A program made the position numbers and the translations under genes. The notes under the pieces are model-generated. The model searched no databases. It was not told the origin of the DNA and saw nothing but the letters and a program-made list of their open reading frames with translations. A DNA stretch of 64,000 nucleotides. It comes from Tillus elongatus (taxonomy: Eukaryota; Arthropoda; Insecta; Coleoptera; Cleridae). Within the stretch, counting starts at the first letter, position 1; each line of letters begins with the position of its first letter. The DNA lies in assembly GCA_964006375.1 (NCBI GenBank), contig OZ023265.1, forward strand, positions 163,520,118 through 163,584,117, written 5' to 3'. Below, in pieces: positions 45,730-55,210 of this stretch.

Positions 45730-46678
45730 GTTTTTTGGCTACAGCTATCATCAGGCCTACAAATCTGTGGTAGTTTTTAGCCTTTGGTTGGATGAAGCGG
45801 ACGCACATATCGAGTTCCGCTGCATAGGCAGCCCAATTCGCCCTGCCGAAATTCCATCGTGGCCTAGGAACAGAATCGACCACTGGTATTTCGATCCCCA
45901 CCGCAATCACAACGGGGCGATGTTGACTATGTGGGAAGTCCGCTAGTATAGTGCGTGAGTTAGATAAAGGTTGTGATCGTGAGTAACTTGATATAAAACA
46001 GAGATCTGGATTGTAGCCCTTACGCCACCTTCTTGAGAAAAACGTTGGCTTATCTTTGGCACTGAAAACCAAATGAAGGTTGTTGGTTTCGGCCCAGTCT
46101 ACGAGCTCCTCTCCATTGTCATCATTATTCTCATATCCCCACAGATTGTAGTGACTATTGAAATCTCCTACGTAGAGGGTTGGATTTTTTGATGGGATTC
46201 TTATGACATTCACAGGTCATGAGATTGTAGGCGGTTTGTAGATGTTTACAATAACTAGATCGTTGACTTTTATAGTGATCGTTAGTATGTCTTCTTCAGA
46301 GCTACACTCGACCAATTCAACACTTTGCATGCCCCGCCTTGCATATGTTGCAGTGCCATAAACAGCACTGTAAGTTGCCCCAATCAAGCGATATCCAGGA
46401 ATCTTGCCTCTTCTGAGAAGCTCATCCTCTGAGGGGGTATGTGTCTCTTGAATGGCTACGACGTCAATTTCGTTTTCAACGAGTATTTTAGATAGGGTTT
46501 CCCCTTTTTCTCTACTAATACCCTCGATATTCAGTTGGCATATTCGTACAGAAGGTCCGATATGCTTCGTTAATAGGCGCTGAGAAGTTCCATTAGTACT
46601 AGGTTGGTCCATGATCCAAGAGATCCAAGAGATCGCACTGTCAGCCAGGAGAGCACAATGACCAGTCTGGCTTCCCAA
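45653..46678 (-). pseudogene. Endonuclease domain of the jockey-like element, one stop codon
   Basis: The first half (46217-46678) has ICQLNIEGISREKGE, VVAIQETHTP and LVIVNIYKPP. After one in-frame TGA at 46217-46219, the same frame continues with LYVGDFNSHYNLWGYE, NPDLCFIS and PHSQHRPVVIAVG, the catalytic Asp/Asn and His blocks. The downstream junction with RT is out of frame. The domain nicks DNA to start target-primed reverse transcription. Confidence 0.85.
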
Positions 46679-46757
46679 AGTGTTAGTTCTTTTAGTTCAC
46701 GTCTACTAGTAGACGCTATCCAGGGTGCACCACGGGGAGGCGAACTAACATTACACC

Positions 46758-46772
46758 CCTGGATAACGAAAT
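46758..46772. repeat. Target-site duplication, right copy
   Basis: CCTGGATAACGAAAT matches 43481-43495 exactly. Confidence 0.9.
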
Positions 46773-46846
46773 CATCCAAGCCATTAATAAAAGAAAGGCA
46801 CTTGCCGAGTTTAATCGAAATCGGTTAATTATTTTTTGAGTTATGA

Positions 46847-46851
<5 letters not shown>

Positions 46852-46892
<41 letters not shown>
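46852..46892. repeat. (TA)n tract, uninterrupted paralogue of the element 2 target
   Basis: Flanked left by TTTTTTGAGTTATGAGACGG and right by AAACATATAAAAATTAAACC. The corresponding flanks at 50520 and 59914 are separated by element 2, so this copy serves as an in-window empty site. Confidence 0.85.
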
Positions 46893-46895
<3 letters not shown>

Positions 46896-46972
46896 ATATA
46901 AAAATTAAACCTATTTACAAATGAACTTTAATAAGATATTATGCTGTGACAATACCTCTCTCAAGCAGTGGC

Positions 46973-46976
<4 letters not shown>

Positions 46977-47048
<72 letters not shown>

Positions 47049-47066
47049 CATACATACATACATACA

Positions 47067-47156
<90 letters not shown>
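46977..47156. repeat. Compound (TA)n-(CATA)n-(TA)n microsatellite
   Basis: About 65 bp of TA, then about 13 CATA units, then about 60 bp of TA. Confidence 0.95.
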
Positions 47157-47159
<3 letters not shown>

Positions 47160-47285
47160 TCAAACTGACCCCGGATATGGGTTCTAGGGGTCCTAGTTCG
47201 CGCTGATTTGAAAAAATTTTTGCACAGTCTCACCATCGATACCTCTCTATTAGTGAATTTTTTTAAATAAAAATTCACTAATACA

Positions 47286-47980
47286 GAAACATATTCACCA
47301 CTGTGGAAATCGTTGGATAGACACCTAATAACGTAGTTATTATTTAGTTGTGAAAAGTCCGGGCATGAAGTGCGTTACGGTTGCATATTTTCATTTATTG
47401 CTTCAAATTTTAATTACTCAATTTGTCATTAGCCTAACTTGACAAAAAGTCTCTATCAGAGTACCATCTGTACCAAATTTCATTAAAATATTGATTGCTT
47501 AAACTGGTCCGCAGTCCTCTCTGAAAGTATAAATCTTCTATATATCTTTCATAAATTTTACTATGACAATAAATCATTTTGGCAAGAAAATCAAAATTGT
47601 TATGAAAAGTCACTACCATGAGGCAGTTGCTGTGTCAGTGTTTTTTACCCTGTGGTTGTCTTTGTAGTTACTGGAAGGCCCTTCTTTATGGGAATTTAGA
47701 TATGTGTGTCGTAATTTTATGTCATTTTATATACTACGTATTGTCAAAATGACAACCTTTTATTTTGTTAGAAGTAAGTTTTTAAATATTTAAACCTTCA
47801 ATCCATAATGAAAAGCTTGTTATTTCTTCTTTAACGTTTTGAAATCACTCTTCTTAAATATAAGTAGAACATTTTCTACATTTCCTTCTTTGAAATTTTT
47901 AGTGTGCATTTTTTTTTTACTGCAGATGTGGCGATGCACTTTTTAAGAAAGGTAATTATTATAATAAAGCATTTATTTAG
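47286..47980. repeat. Probable MITE relic, otherwise no feature
   Basis: GGGCATGAAGTGCGTTACGG (about 47361) and CATGAGGCAGTTGCTGTGTC (about 47618) resemble diverged inverted ends of the MITE family at 35941. No coding exon could be placed with confidence before 47981; a 26-bp open stretch at 47926-47951 between AG and GT is in a possible phase but too short to call. Confidence 0.4.
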
Positions 47981-48193
47981 GATTTGTAGCTGTGAAAAGG
48001 CTCGCTAATGCTGGTCTACGATGTATCTCGCTACAAACTATCAAGAATCAAACGCACGGCTTCTTGAAAGATGAAAACAGGATCTTCACTAACATCTATG
48101 GTAGACACTCTTGGCGACTAAAGGGTGCTATGTCGAGAGGTGACTGGTATAAAACCAGAGAAATCATTGCTAAAGGGCCTGACTGGATAATTA
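47981..48193 (+). CDS. NDUFV1 (complex I 51-kDa subunit), upstream exon
   Basis: The exon follows TTTATTTAG and ends before GTAAGT (48194). It encodes a diverged mitochondrial leader (about [19 protein letters not shown]) and then the conserved start of the mature protein: [40 protein letters not shown]. The final base A joins AC of exon 61224 to make Asn, giving the family phrase [14 protein letters not shown]. The gene encodes the NADH- and FMN-binding subunit of respiratory complex I in the mitochondrial matrix arm. The start codon lies upstream and is not resolved. Confidence 0.9.
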
Positions 48194-48437
48194 GTAAGTA
48201 GAAATGTTCCTAGTTTATAACTTACTCATGATGAACGTTTCCTTGAAAGTATCTTTGTTTTTCTTTATCGTCGTCTTTAACGTGTGAAAGTTATGATTGA
48301 TTTTGCAGCAATATTTTTTATCTTGAATTTTTGTAATTGAAAGATTTTTATCAAAATTCTCTACCATAACTCAGTTGCTGCGTCTCGATATGCTCTAGTC
48401 AAACTCAAAAAACCTATTCGCAAATAGACAGATAATT

Positions 48438-50062
48438 AAGCAGGTGGTAGAGTACTTTTCCTTTACGTGATAGTAAAGGATATTTTTCACGCTCGAGGAG
48501 GTACCACCTCTTACATCAAAGGACCGGTGAAGTCCCAACTGACGTTTCCGGTTCTGGTGTATGAGTTAGTTTCCCTTATAAACAAAATTGGTGATGGCTC
48601 CTCCTTGTACAAAAGATTCCGGAGATAAAATACCCTTCCATTCAGATCTCCGGGAGAGGGGTGTGCAGGGAGCGTCGGCATCAAGATTTAACATATCCTT
48701 CTCGAATATATGTGACCTAAATTCTAACCCGAACTCCGTCCACCATTTTCTCCACCTTAATAGGCCCCAACTCCTTTTCCTCACCGAAACCCAAATCAAT
48801 GCCAAAACAGCCACTAATCAGCTTATTTTCCGGGGGTGTGAACAACTTACTTGCTTTAGATTGCATGGAGGTGTGTGCGCATGCGTCCGTAGCAATCTAC
48901 CCTGCATCAGACTCCCCAATTAGAAGCTAGAACAAAAGACATACTTTGGATGAAACTCTCTCTTAGGGCTGCAACTAAATTGATCTCTTGCATTTACCGG
49001 TCGCCTTCTGACAACAACTTTGTTCAGCTTTTCGACTACCTTTTTGAAAAATCGACCACCTGATTTCTGAATATCCTTCCTCCGAGGTCACTATTCTTGG
49101 TGACTTAAATGTCCATAATAAGGAATGGCTAGAATCTTTAAAAACCGATCCACAAGGAAAAGCAGCAGAGGCCTTCGTAGTCAGCAATTCTTTAGCCAAT
49201 ATGGTTCAGCAACATATTTACTTTCCTCGCATCCCAACACACAGCTCAAATCCCTTGCATCTCCTTCTGACTACAAAACCTGAATGCTATAAGACATCAG
49301 TCATCGCCCCCCTTGGTCGCTCAGACCACGGCATGGTCATTGCTTCCTGCGCAATACAATCCGAGGTCACACAATCATCACACCCAGGTATCGTTTGGCA
49401 CTACGACTCCGCGAACTGGGACGAAATGCGGGATTACTTTTCCTCATTTCCATAAGCGTCTGTCTGCTTCTTTCATCCGGACCCCTCTGATATCTCACAA
49501 AACGTCAACGAAATTATCCAAGCTGGCATGGAAATATTTATTCCACGTACACAGAACACCTCTTCAGCCACTCAAAAGCCCTGGTTCTCTAAATCCTGTG
49601 ACAAGGCCAGATTTGAAAAGGTCAAAGCTCACAAAACGCTTCTACACAATCCCAGTCAAGAAAACCGTCAAGCATTTAACGACGCAAGAAACCGCTATGT
49701 CCGCATTCTTTCTGAGGCAAAAAACTCGTTTAATAACCACATCAAAAACAAAGTCCTCTCAAGCTCCAACGGCAGCAAACCCTTCTGGACTCTTGCTAAA
49801 TCTATTGCGAATAACTTCTGCGAGAGCACGTTCCTACCTCTTGTTTCAGGGTATGAAATTGTTTCTACCGCTCTGGGCGAGACTCATCTTTTTGCTCGTT
49901 GTTCGCCGGCAATTCTACTCTCAACCCACCTCCAAATGTTCAGCCACCAACAGTCTCCAATGTCGCGCATAAAATGACGGATATCATTTTCAAAACTAAA
50001 AAGGTACGAAAGATGTACGATAGTATCTAGGCTGTGAGCCCTCGTGGTGTGTTGTTGAAATA
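48438..50062 (+). mobile_element. LINE family A, internally deleted copy
   Basis: The 5' leader and endonuclease (48588-49972 in several frames, with PQLLFLTETQINAKTAT and PLGRSDHGMVIASC) are followed by the RT linker. The sequence then jumps at about 50006 (AGGTACGAAAGATG) to the last ~55 bp of the element (TACGATAGTATCTAGGCTGT, GTGTGTTGTTGAAATAAA). All RT blocks are missing. Confidence 0.85.
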
Positions 50063-50065
50063 AAA

Positions 50066-50519
50066 AACTCGGGACGCAGCAAGTGCGTTATGGTAGTGAA
50101 TTTTTATTAAATGCTCCAAATTTAAATAACTCAATTTTCTATAAACTTAGAGAGTTTAATTTCAATACGTAGTAAGGTTTTTCCTAAGGCAAGATATCCA
50201 CAAAATTTCATTAAAATAACTTTGTAATTTTCGGAGAAAACAATTTTTTTCGAAAGAAAATTTAAAATTTGAATAACTCAATTTTCTCTAAACTTAGAAA
50301 GTTGAATTTTGGTACGTAGTAAGGTTGAGGCAACATATATAGTAAATTTCATTAAAACAGCTTTGTTACTTTCGGAGAAAAAATTTTTTTCGAAAGAAAA
50401 CTCAAAATTTTTCCGGAAAACCCCGTCTGATTTTTCTGGATAACGAACTCATCCAAGCCATTAATAAAAGACAGGCACTTGCCAAGTTTCATCGAAATCG
50501 GTTAATTATTTTTTGAGTT

Positions 50520-50590
<71 letters not shown>
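50066..50590 (+). repeat. Dispersed TA-centred repeat, left half, interrupted by element 2
   Basis: It starts GGGACGCAGCAAGTGCGTTA (MITE-type end), then has two diverged left units (AGTTTAATTTCAATACGTAG; AAGTTGAATTTTGGTACGTA), CCCCGTCTGATTTTTCTGGA, AATCGGTTAATTATTTTTTG and a (TA)n tract from 50523. The rest of the repeat resumes at 59794. Confidence 0.85.
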
Positions 50591-50593
<3 letters not shown>

Positions 50594-51360
50594 TAGATAG
50601 TCCGCCACCTGGGCTCATCCCCTCCACTTTTTACTGCGCATGCGCGAGTCATCATGCGCATGCGCTGACCTGCGCAGACCTGTGACAGTTGACATCTGAC
50701 CTGTCAGATTTGACAGGTGTCAAATGTCACTGACCTGACAGCTGTCAGCTGTCAGCTGTCACTTGACCTGACATGTGTCAACGTCAAATGTCACCTGACC
50801 TGTCAGATGACGTCACAAGCATTCCAAGATGGCTGACCTGTCATAGACAGTTGCAACCCGGGTTCTCTCTATGGAACTAACCTGAGATGACGTCACAAGC
50901 GTTCCAAGATGTCTGACCTGTGTCCATAGATAGCCACAAGTCAGGTTAGGTATTAACTGTCTTGTGATGACGTAAGATGTTCCGTCTGACCTGTGTGTCC
51001 ATAGATATCTACAAGTCAGGTCTCCATGTGTGTATTTGAAGAATACCATCTGTCTGATTGTTTATTTAGGTTAAGTGTTGTATGACATGCTTAGTACCCA
51101 CCATCTGATTGTTTATTGAGGTTATGTTTGTATTTGTTTATTAAGGTTATGTATGTATTTGTTTATTAAGGTTAGGTGTTCGTATACAGACTGATTACCA
51201 AGCCATTTTGATTGGTTATTAAGGTTATGTTTGTATTTGTTGATTAAGGTTATGTTCGTACACACACACACAGCTGTCTGTATTTGTTTATTAAGGTTAT
51301 GTTCACACACGTGTTGATTACCAGTCATATGATTGTTTGTTAAGGTTATGTATTTGTTAT
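50591..51360. repeat. Element 2 left terminal inverted repeat
   Basis: It matches the complement of 59155-59793 over most of its length with small shuffles. The order inward is AAGTAGATAG terminus, two GCGCATGCGC palindromes (50636-50645, 50656-50665), a CTGACAGCTGTCAG-rich segment, two blocks of AGATGACGTCACAAGC (TGACGTCA at 50808-50815 and 50888-50895), and a tandem of GTTTATTAAGGTTATGT units from about 51100 to 51360. Confidence 0.9.
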
Positions 51361-51594
51361 TTGAAAGCAAACAGACATAATACAAGAGTGTACTTACATA
51401 CAACAAGAGACGTCAGCCTTCTTTCACAGCTTAATACACACACTACTGAACAGGTGTCTTCTGTGTTGAGGATACAGACAGACAACTGATTGCCATTGTT
51501 GAAGCTTATACATGCTGTTTAACAAACACGTCATGACAGTTCAAAGTCTTTGCTTAAACTGACAGATGCATGGGTATTTGAAAGAAAAGCATTC

Positions 51595-51685
51595 GTCTGA
51601 ACTTAGATTTGAACCCACGAACCTCGAATCAGCCGTTGTTTGCTTTACATATATACACTGTCCCTAAACCAATAGCTCCACAGAC
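51595..51685 (-). tRNA. tRNA-like sequence, left subterminal region of element 2 (degenerate)
   Basis: Read leftward: GTCTGTGGAGCTATTGGTTT (A-box-like), about 40 bases, then TTCGTGGGTTCAAATCTAAG (B-box) and TTCAGAC, which pairs with the first bases (GTCTG). The same arrangement occurs at 58749-58829. It points outward, towards the left terminus. Stem mismatches and a long middle make a functional tRNA doubtful. Confidence 0.4.
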
Positions 51686-51919
51686 ACACACGTTAAAAGT
51701 TTGTTCGCTGTTGTATATATAAAACAAAGCCAGTTGTTGTTGACATATGAGGTTAGGTGTTTGTATACATGTTGATTACCAATCATCTGATTGTTTAGTA
51801 AGGTTATGTTTGTATTTGTTATTTGAATGCAAACAGACATAATAATAAGAGTGTACTTACATACAGCAAGAGACGTCATCCTTGTTTCACGACTTAACAC
51901 ATACTGAACAAGTGTCTCT

Positions 51920-52150
51920 GTCTCTTGAAGGATAAACAACGTTTTACAGTTGTTAACCTTGATCCTGTTTGAGCTTGTCTGTGTATCTGTTTAATATACA
52001 CAAGAGAGAGGTCCTCTTAAAGGTAAACAACGTGTCAGTTGATGACCTTGTGTTATATCTGTTCAATAACCCCACATTATTCGTGTTTGAGCTTGTCTAG
52101 AATACAGTCGTTAGAAGTATGACATCATCCATGTATTTTAGCAGATGTAC
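51920..52150. repeat. Subterminal repeats of element 2, left side
   Basis: It contains GTTTGAGCTTGTCTGTGTAT, CAGTTGATGACCTTGTGTTA and GTTTGAGCTTGTCTAGAATA, inverted relatives of 5893-6330 in element 1. No gene is present. Confidence 0.65.
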
Positions 52151-52242
52151 CACAAGATAAGTTTGTTCAGGATATTATTGCTTTAAGACATACTTTTTAA
52201 TTGTATTACAAAATAAAAACACATTAATTTTAACAAAGACTT

Positions 52243-52365
52243 TTATTTGATTCTAAGTACAAGTATGTAAACTCTTTGTTGGAATACATTTATAGAATTA
52301 TTAACATTAGATGGTTCAGTGTTGCGTTGGTGCTGTTGTTGTTGTTGTCGTCGGTGTCTCTTCAT
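52243..52365 (-). CDS. 40-residue ORF replacing the fibre/chromodomain region
   Basis: A short frame starts MKRHRRQQQQQHQRN and ends VYILVLRIK just before an AATAAAA signal (minus strand). It sits where element 1 has the fibre-like and chromodomain genes. It resembles neither and may be a leftover of rearrangement rather than a gene. Confidence 0.25.
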   Translation of the reverse strand: MKRHRRQQQQQHQRNTEPSNVNNSINVFQQRVYILVLRIK

Positions 52366-52378
52366 GGCTGTGGGCTTA

Positions 52379-53504
52379 CTAGGTGATAACACTAGCTTCT
52401 TTTAGTTCTTCCAAGATTGACTGAATTTCGTTGTTATGAGCAGTATTACCTGCAACTTGGGAAGCCACTAAAAGTCTAAGTCTGTCAACCAACTCGTTTA
52501 TGTCATTCCAATACACATAGGCTATTTGTTTGTTATTTTGTATCATATAGTTGTTGGTGCTGATGTTGTTTGGGCTCATGCCGTTGCTATCGCTGCTCTT
52601 ATCACTCTGAGTTTTAAGTTCAGTCTTTTGTTTTTTTGTTAAGATGTCTGTCGGTGCTGTCGTCATCGTCTTCCTCGTAGGTGTAACCAAAACCTTGAGG
52701 TGTTGAGGATCTACGACCTCGTGGATTTATCACTGGTTTTATTAGAGTCAGATACTTTTCAGAGGAACAACCCTTGGTTCGTGCGTTAGGATCATAGTTC
52801 ATTTTATGAACACTAGTTGCTTCTAGAATATCTCTATAGTGTTGAAGATCATCATAGGTATACCCTCTAGGTGTTTTCATAAATATCAATTCTAGCAAAC
52901 CTTGTGTTTGCGGGTATCTCCTTTGGCCCAGTTGAATCTCAGCATCAGTAAAGTCCAAGTGTTTGTTGCCAAGACTCCAGCTACCAGTATCTTTAGCGTA
53001 GCGAGCACCATACGTTTGATCAATAGTAGCAAGCCTCGGTGGTTCAGTAAAATACTTGTCTACATAATATCGAACTCGGTCAGGATATTGCTCCAAAAAT
53101 TCTTGATATGCAGGGTTGGTTGTGACAGTTTGTAGGTCTGCCTCAAGCTCTTCAAATGTTGGGATGTCCTCATCGGAACTTGTCGCCTCAGCCTCTTCCC
53201 TTGGTTCAGCTTCAAAAACTTCATGGTCTTTAAGGAACTGTACTTGGGGTTTCGTTTCTGGTATATCGACTTCGTCTTTGATTTGTTCAACCTTTGGTGG
53301 TTGCGATGGCTGTTGCTGCTGCAGTGCTGCTGTGTTTTTAGATATTTCACTTAGGGGCTCAACAAGTGGTTTATATAAACGTTGCAGAGCATCATCATTC
53401 TCAGCTCTGTTAAGTTTAAGCATTAAATGTTTTTTTCGAATATTGTCAGCAAGTTGTAAAATCCTTTTCTTAACTTTTCGCTCTTCCTTACCCAACACTT
53501 CCAT
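52379..53504 (-). pseudogene. DUF8207-like protein, frameshifted copy
   Basis: The N-terminal part (53504 down to 52620) matches the protein at 3144-4202 closely, including YGARYAKDTGSWSLGNK. The C-terminal part is in another frame (52379-52690, ending LKEASVIT). The frame changes at a run of seven A (AACAAAAAAAC, about 52635-52645). One inserted base explains it, so this is either a disabling mutation, a sequencing error in a homopolymer, or, less likely, a +1 recoding site. The segment before the break also differs in sequence from element 1 (acidic EEDDDD). Confidence 0.7.
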
Positions 53505-53635
53505 TGTGCTACAACTGTTTTTGGTGTTACCAGTCGGTCTAATCATTTGTTTGAGCGATACAGGTTGTGTGGTGGTTTAACATATACTGACTCTGTCACG
53601 GTACATGCCTTCTTATTTATCACGATGTCCGGCTG

Positions 53636-54330
53636 TCTTGTTAGACAGCTGTGTTAGACAGCTGTGTTAGACAGCTGTGTTAGACAGCTGTGTTAGACAG
53701 CTGTGTTAGACAGCTGTGTTAGACAGCTGTCTTAGACAGCTGTCTTAGACAGCTGTGTTAGACAGCTGTGTTAGACAGCTGTCTTAGACAGCTGTCTTAG
53801 ACAGCTGTCTTAGACAGCTGTCTAACACAGCTGTCTAACACAGCTGTCTAACACAGCTGTCTAAGACAGCTGTGTTAGACAGCTGTCTTAGACAGCTGTC
53901 TTAGACAGCTGTGTTAGACAGCTGTGTTAGACAGCTGTGTTAGACAGCTGTGTTAGACAGCTGTGTTAGACAGCTGTCTTAGACAGCTGTCTTAGACAGC
54001 TGTCTTAGACAGCTGTCTTAGACAGCTGTCTTAGACAGCTGTGTTAGACAGCTGTGTTAGACAGCTGTCTAACACAGCTGTCTTAGACAGATGTCTAACA
54101 CAGCTGTCTTAGACAGCTGTGTTAGACAGCTGTCTTAGACAGCTGTGTTAGACAGCTGTCTTAGACAGCTGTCTTAGACAGCTGTGTTAGACAGCTGTGT
54201 TAGACAGCTGTGTTAGACAGCTGTGTTAGACAGCTGTCTTAGACAGCTGTGTTAGACAGCTGTGTTAGACAGCTGTGTTAGACAGCTGTGTTAGACACCT
54301 GTATGACAGCTGTGTTAGACAGCTGTCTGT
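53636..54330. repeat. Expanded 13-bp CAGCTG-centred tandem array
   Basis: About fifty units of TTAGACAGCTGTG or TTAGACAGCTGTC. At several points the orientation flips to CTAACACAGCTGT, giving long palindromes. It lies between the DUF8207-like and ATPase genes as in element 1, where it has about sixteen units. Confidence 0.95.
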
Positions 54331-54344
54331 CCTGTCTACCATTG

Positions 54345-55040
54345 TTAGAATAATATATATCTATCGAATCCTTTTCTATATCGACCTTTGTGTACATCGT
54401 TTTCCTTCACAATCACCAACACACCATACTTATTATCTTTCCAGCATTGGTGGCAGATAGTTTTAAATTGTTTAAAGTCCATATCGGTGGTTACATGATC
54501 GTCGTACACATGTTTTAAATTGGTTTCATCTTGCTTGAATAACACAATAACATTGGTGTTGTCACGTACCAGATGCTTGGGTATTCGTGTATATGTTTGA
54601 CAGAGATAGAATGAATCAATATTCTTATGTCTGCCCATACTGAAGTATGCTCTTATTTTATCTTGTTTGTCACAAGCTACATCATCAAATATAAACACAG
54701 AGTTGTCCTTGGCATCTGCCGGATCTAATATTTCATCGTTTTCTCTATAAGGATAGTAACCAACACCTTTTGTTGCATTCATCACTTCCTTTAACATCTT
54801 GTATTTCGGTTGATACAGAGACTTTGAATACACATACACGTTATCAAATTTTAAACCGTTTGCTTCAAACAATAAACTCAGCATGACATTAGTTTTACCA
54901 CAACCACTCGGACCACATATGATACAGCGAACGGTGTTTGGAAAGAGAGGACCATGCCTCAGTTGTTGTTGAGCTGTGTCCGTAACAACATCGTCTATAT
55001 TTGTAATGGGTAAGGCAGAAGCGTGTTTGCTGGTACGCAT
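54345..55040 (-). CDS. FtsK/HerA-type DNA packaging ATPase, element 2 copy
   Basis: This is a 231-residue frame with Walker A GPSGCGKT and Walker B FIFDD. By eye it is identical in protein sequence to the element 1 copy at 2078-2773. Retention of a perfect packaging ATPase while other genes have been lost suggests recent copying or selection. It is transcribed away from the pX-like gene from a shared intergenic promoter. The tandem array lies just beyond its stop. Confidence 0.95.
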   Translation of the reverse strand: MRTSKHASALPITNIDDVVTDTAQQQLRHGPLFPNTVRCIICGPSGCGKTNVMLSLLFEANGLKFDNVYVYSKSLYQPKYKMLKEVMNATKGVGYYPYRENDEILDPADAKDNSVFIFDDVACDKQDKIRAYFSMGRHKNIDSFYLCQTYTRIPKHLVRDNTNVIVLFKQDETNLKHVYDDHVTTDMDFKQFKTICHQCWKDNKYGVLVIVKENDVHKGRYRKGFDRYILF

Positions 55041-55210
55041 CTTAACTTAAACTAAACTATATTTTATTGGGTGTGTATATATATATATATATATATATGA
55101 ATGCAAGTGAGACACCCAGTCAGTATGCATGTTGGTGTCACAGAGTGAGGGTTGTTATTAACAAAGACAGATACAGGTTTTGCTGAAACGTTGCTAGCGT
55201 TACAAACACC
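55041..55210. promoter_or_regulatory. Divergent promoter region, element 2
   Basis: Same layout as 1919-2077. The TATA-like segment is expanded to a ~28-bp TA run (55076-55099), and the pX-proximal part differs by a few bases (GTTGCTAGCG versus the element 1 sequence). Confidence 0.45.

Larger units (their letters stand above)
43496..46757 (-). mobile_element. Nearly intact jockey/I-superfamily non-LTR retrotransposon
   Basis: This 3,262-bp insertion is flanked by a perfect 15-bp duplication. In minus-strand order it has an apurinic-type endonuclease, reverse transcriptase and a C-terminal Cys/His motif. Visible damage is limited to one in-frame stop in the endonuclease, one frame change between endonuclease and RT and one near 43910. 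No ORF1 is present, so it may be 5'-truncated. The 3' UTR ends near AAATAAAATT without a long poly(A). Confidence 0.9.
43430..47285 (+). repeat. Dispersed TA-centred repeat split by a LINE
   Basis: The left part (to 43495) and the continuation at 46758 together give the family order: CCCCGTCCGATTTTCCTGGA, AACGAAATCATCCAAGCCAT, TCGGTTAATTATTTTTTGAG, (TA)n at 46852-46892, AAACATATAAAAATTAAACC, a second TA/CATA tract at 46977-47156, GGGTTCTAGGGGTCC and the terminal hairpin at about 47250-47280. The jockey-like LINE interrupts it at 43496-46757. Confidence 0.85.

Noticed and set aside
46921..47278. Frames of alternating Ile and Tyr
   Set aside because: These are translations of (TA)n microsatellites; the same applies to all similar frames in the window.
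47926..47951. Candidate 26-bp micro-exon of NDUFV1
   Set aside because: AG and GT borders and phase are compatible, but 26 bp of unconserved leader sequence cannot be distinguished from chance.
51100..51360. Possible telomere-like repeats (GGTTAGGT)
   Set aside because: The unit is the longer GTTTATTAAGGTTATGT; TTAGG-type strings occur only incidentally.
52635..52645. Programmed frameshift site in the DUF8207-like gene
   Set aside because: The zero-frame codons do not fit the -1 slippery pattern and element 1 needs no shift; an indel or sequencing error is simpler.
53636..54330. Possible CRISPR-like array
   Set aside because: Units are contiguous 13-bp repeats without spacers, inside a eukaryotic virus-like element.
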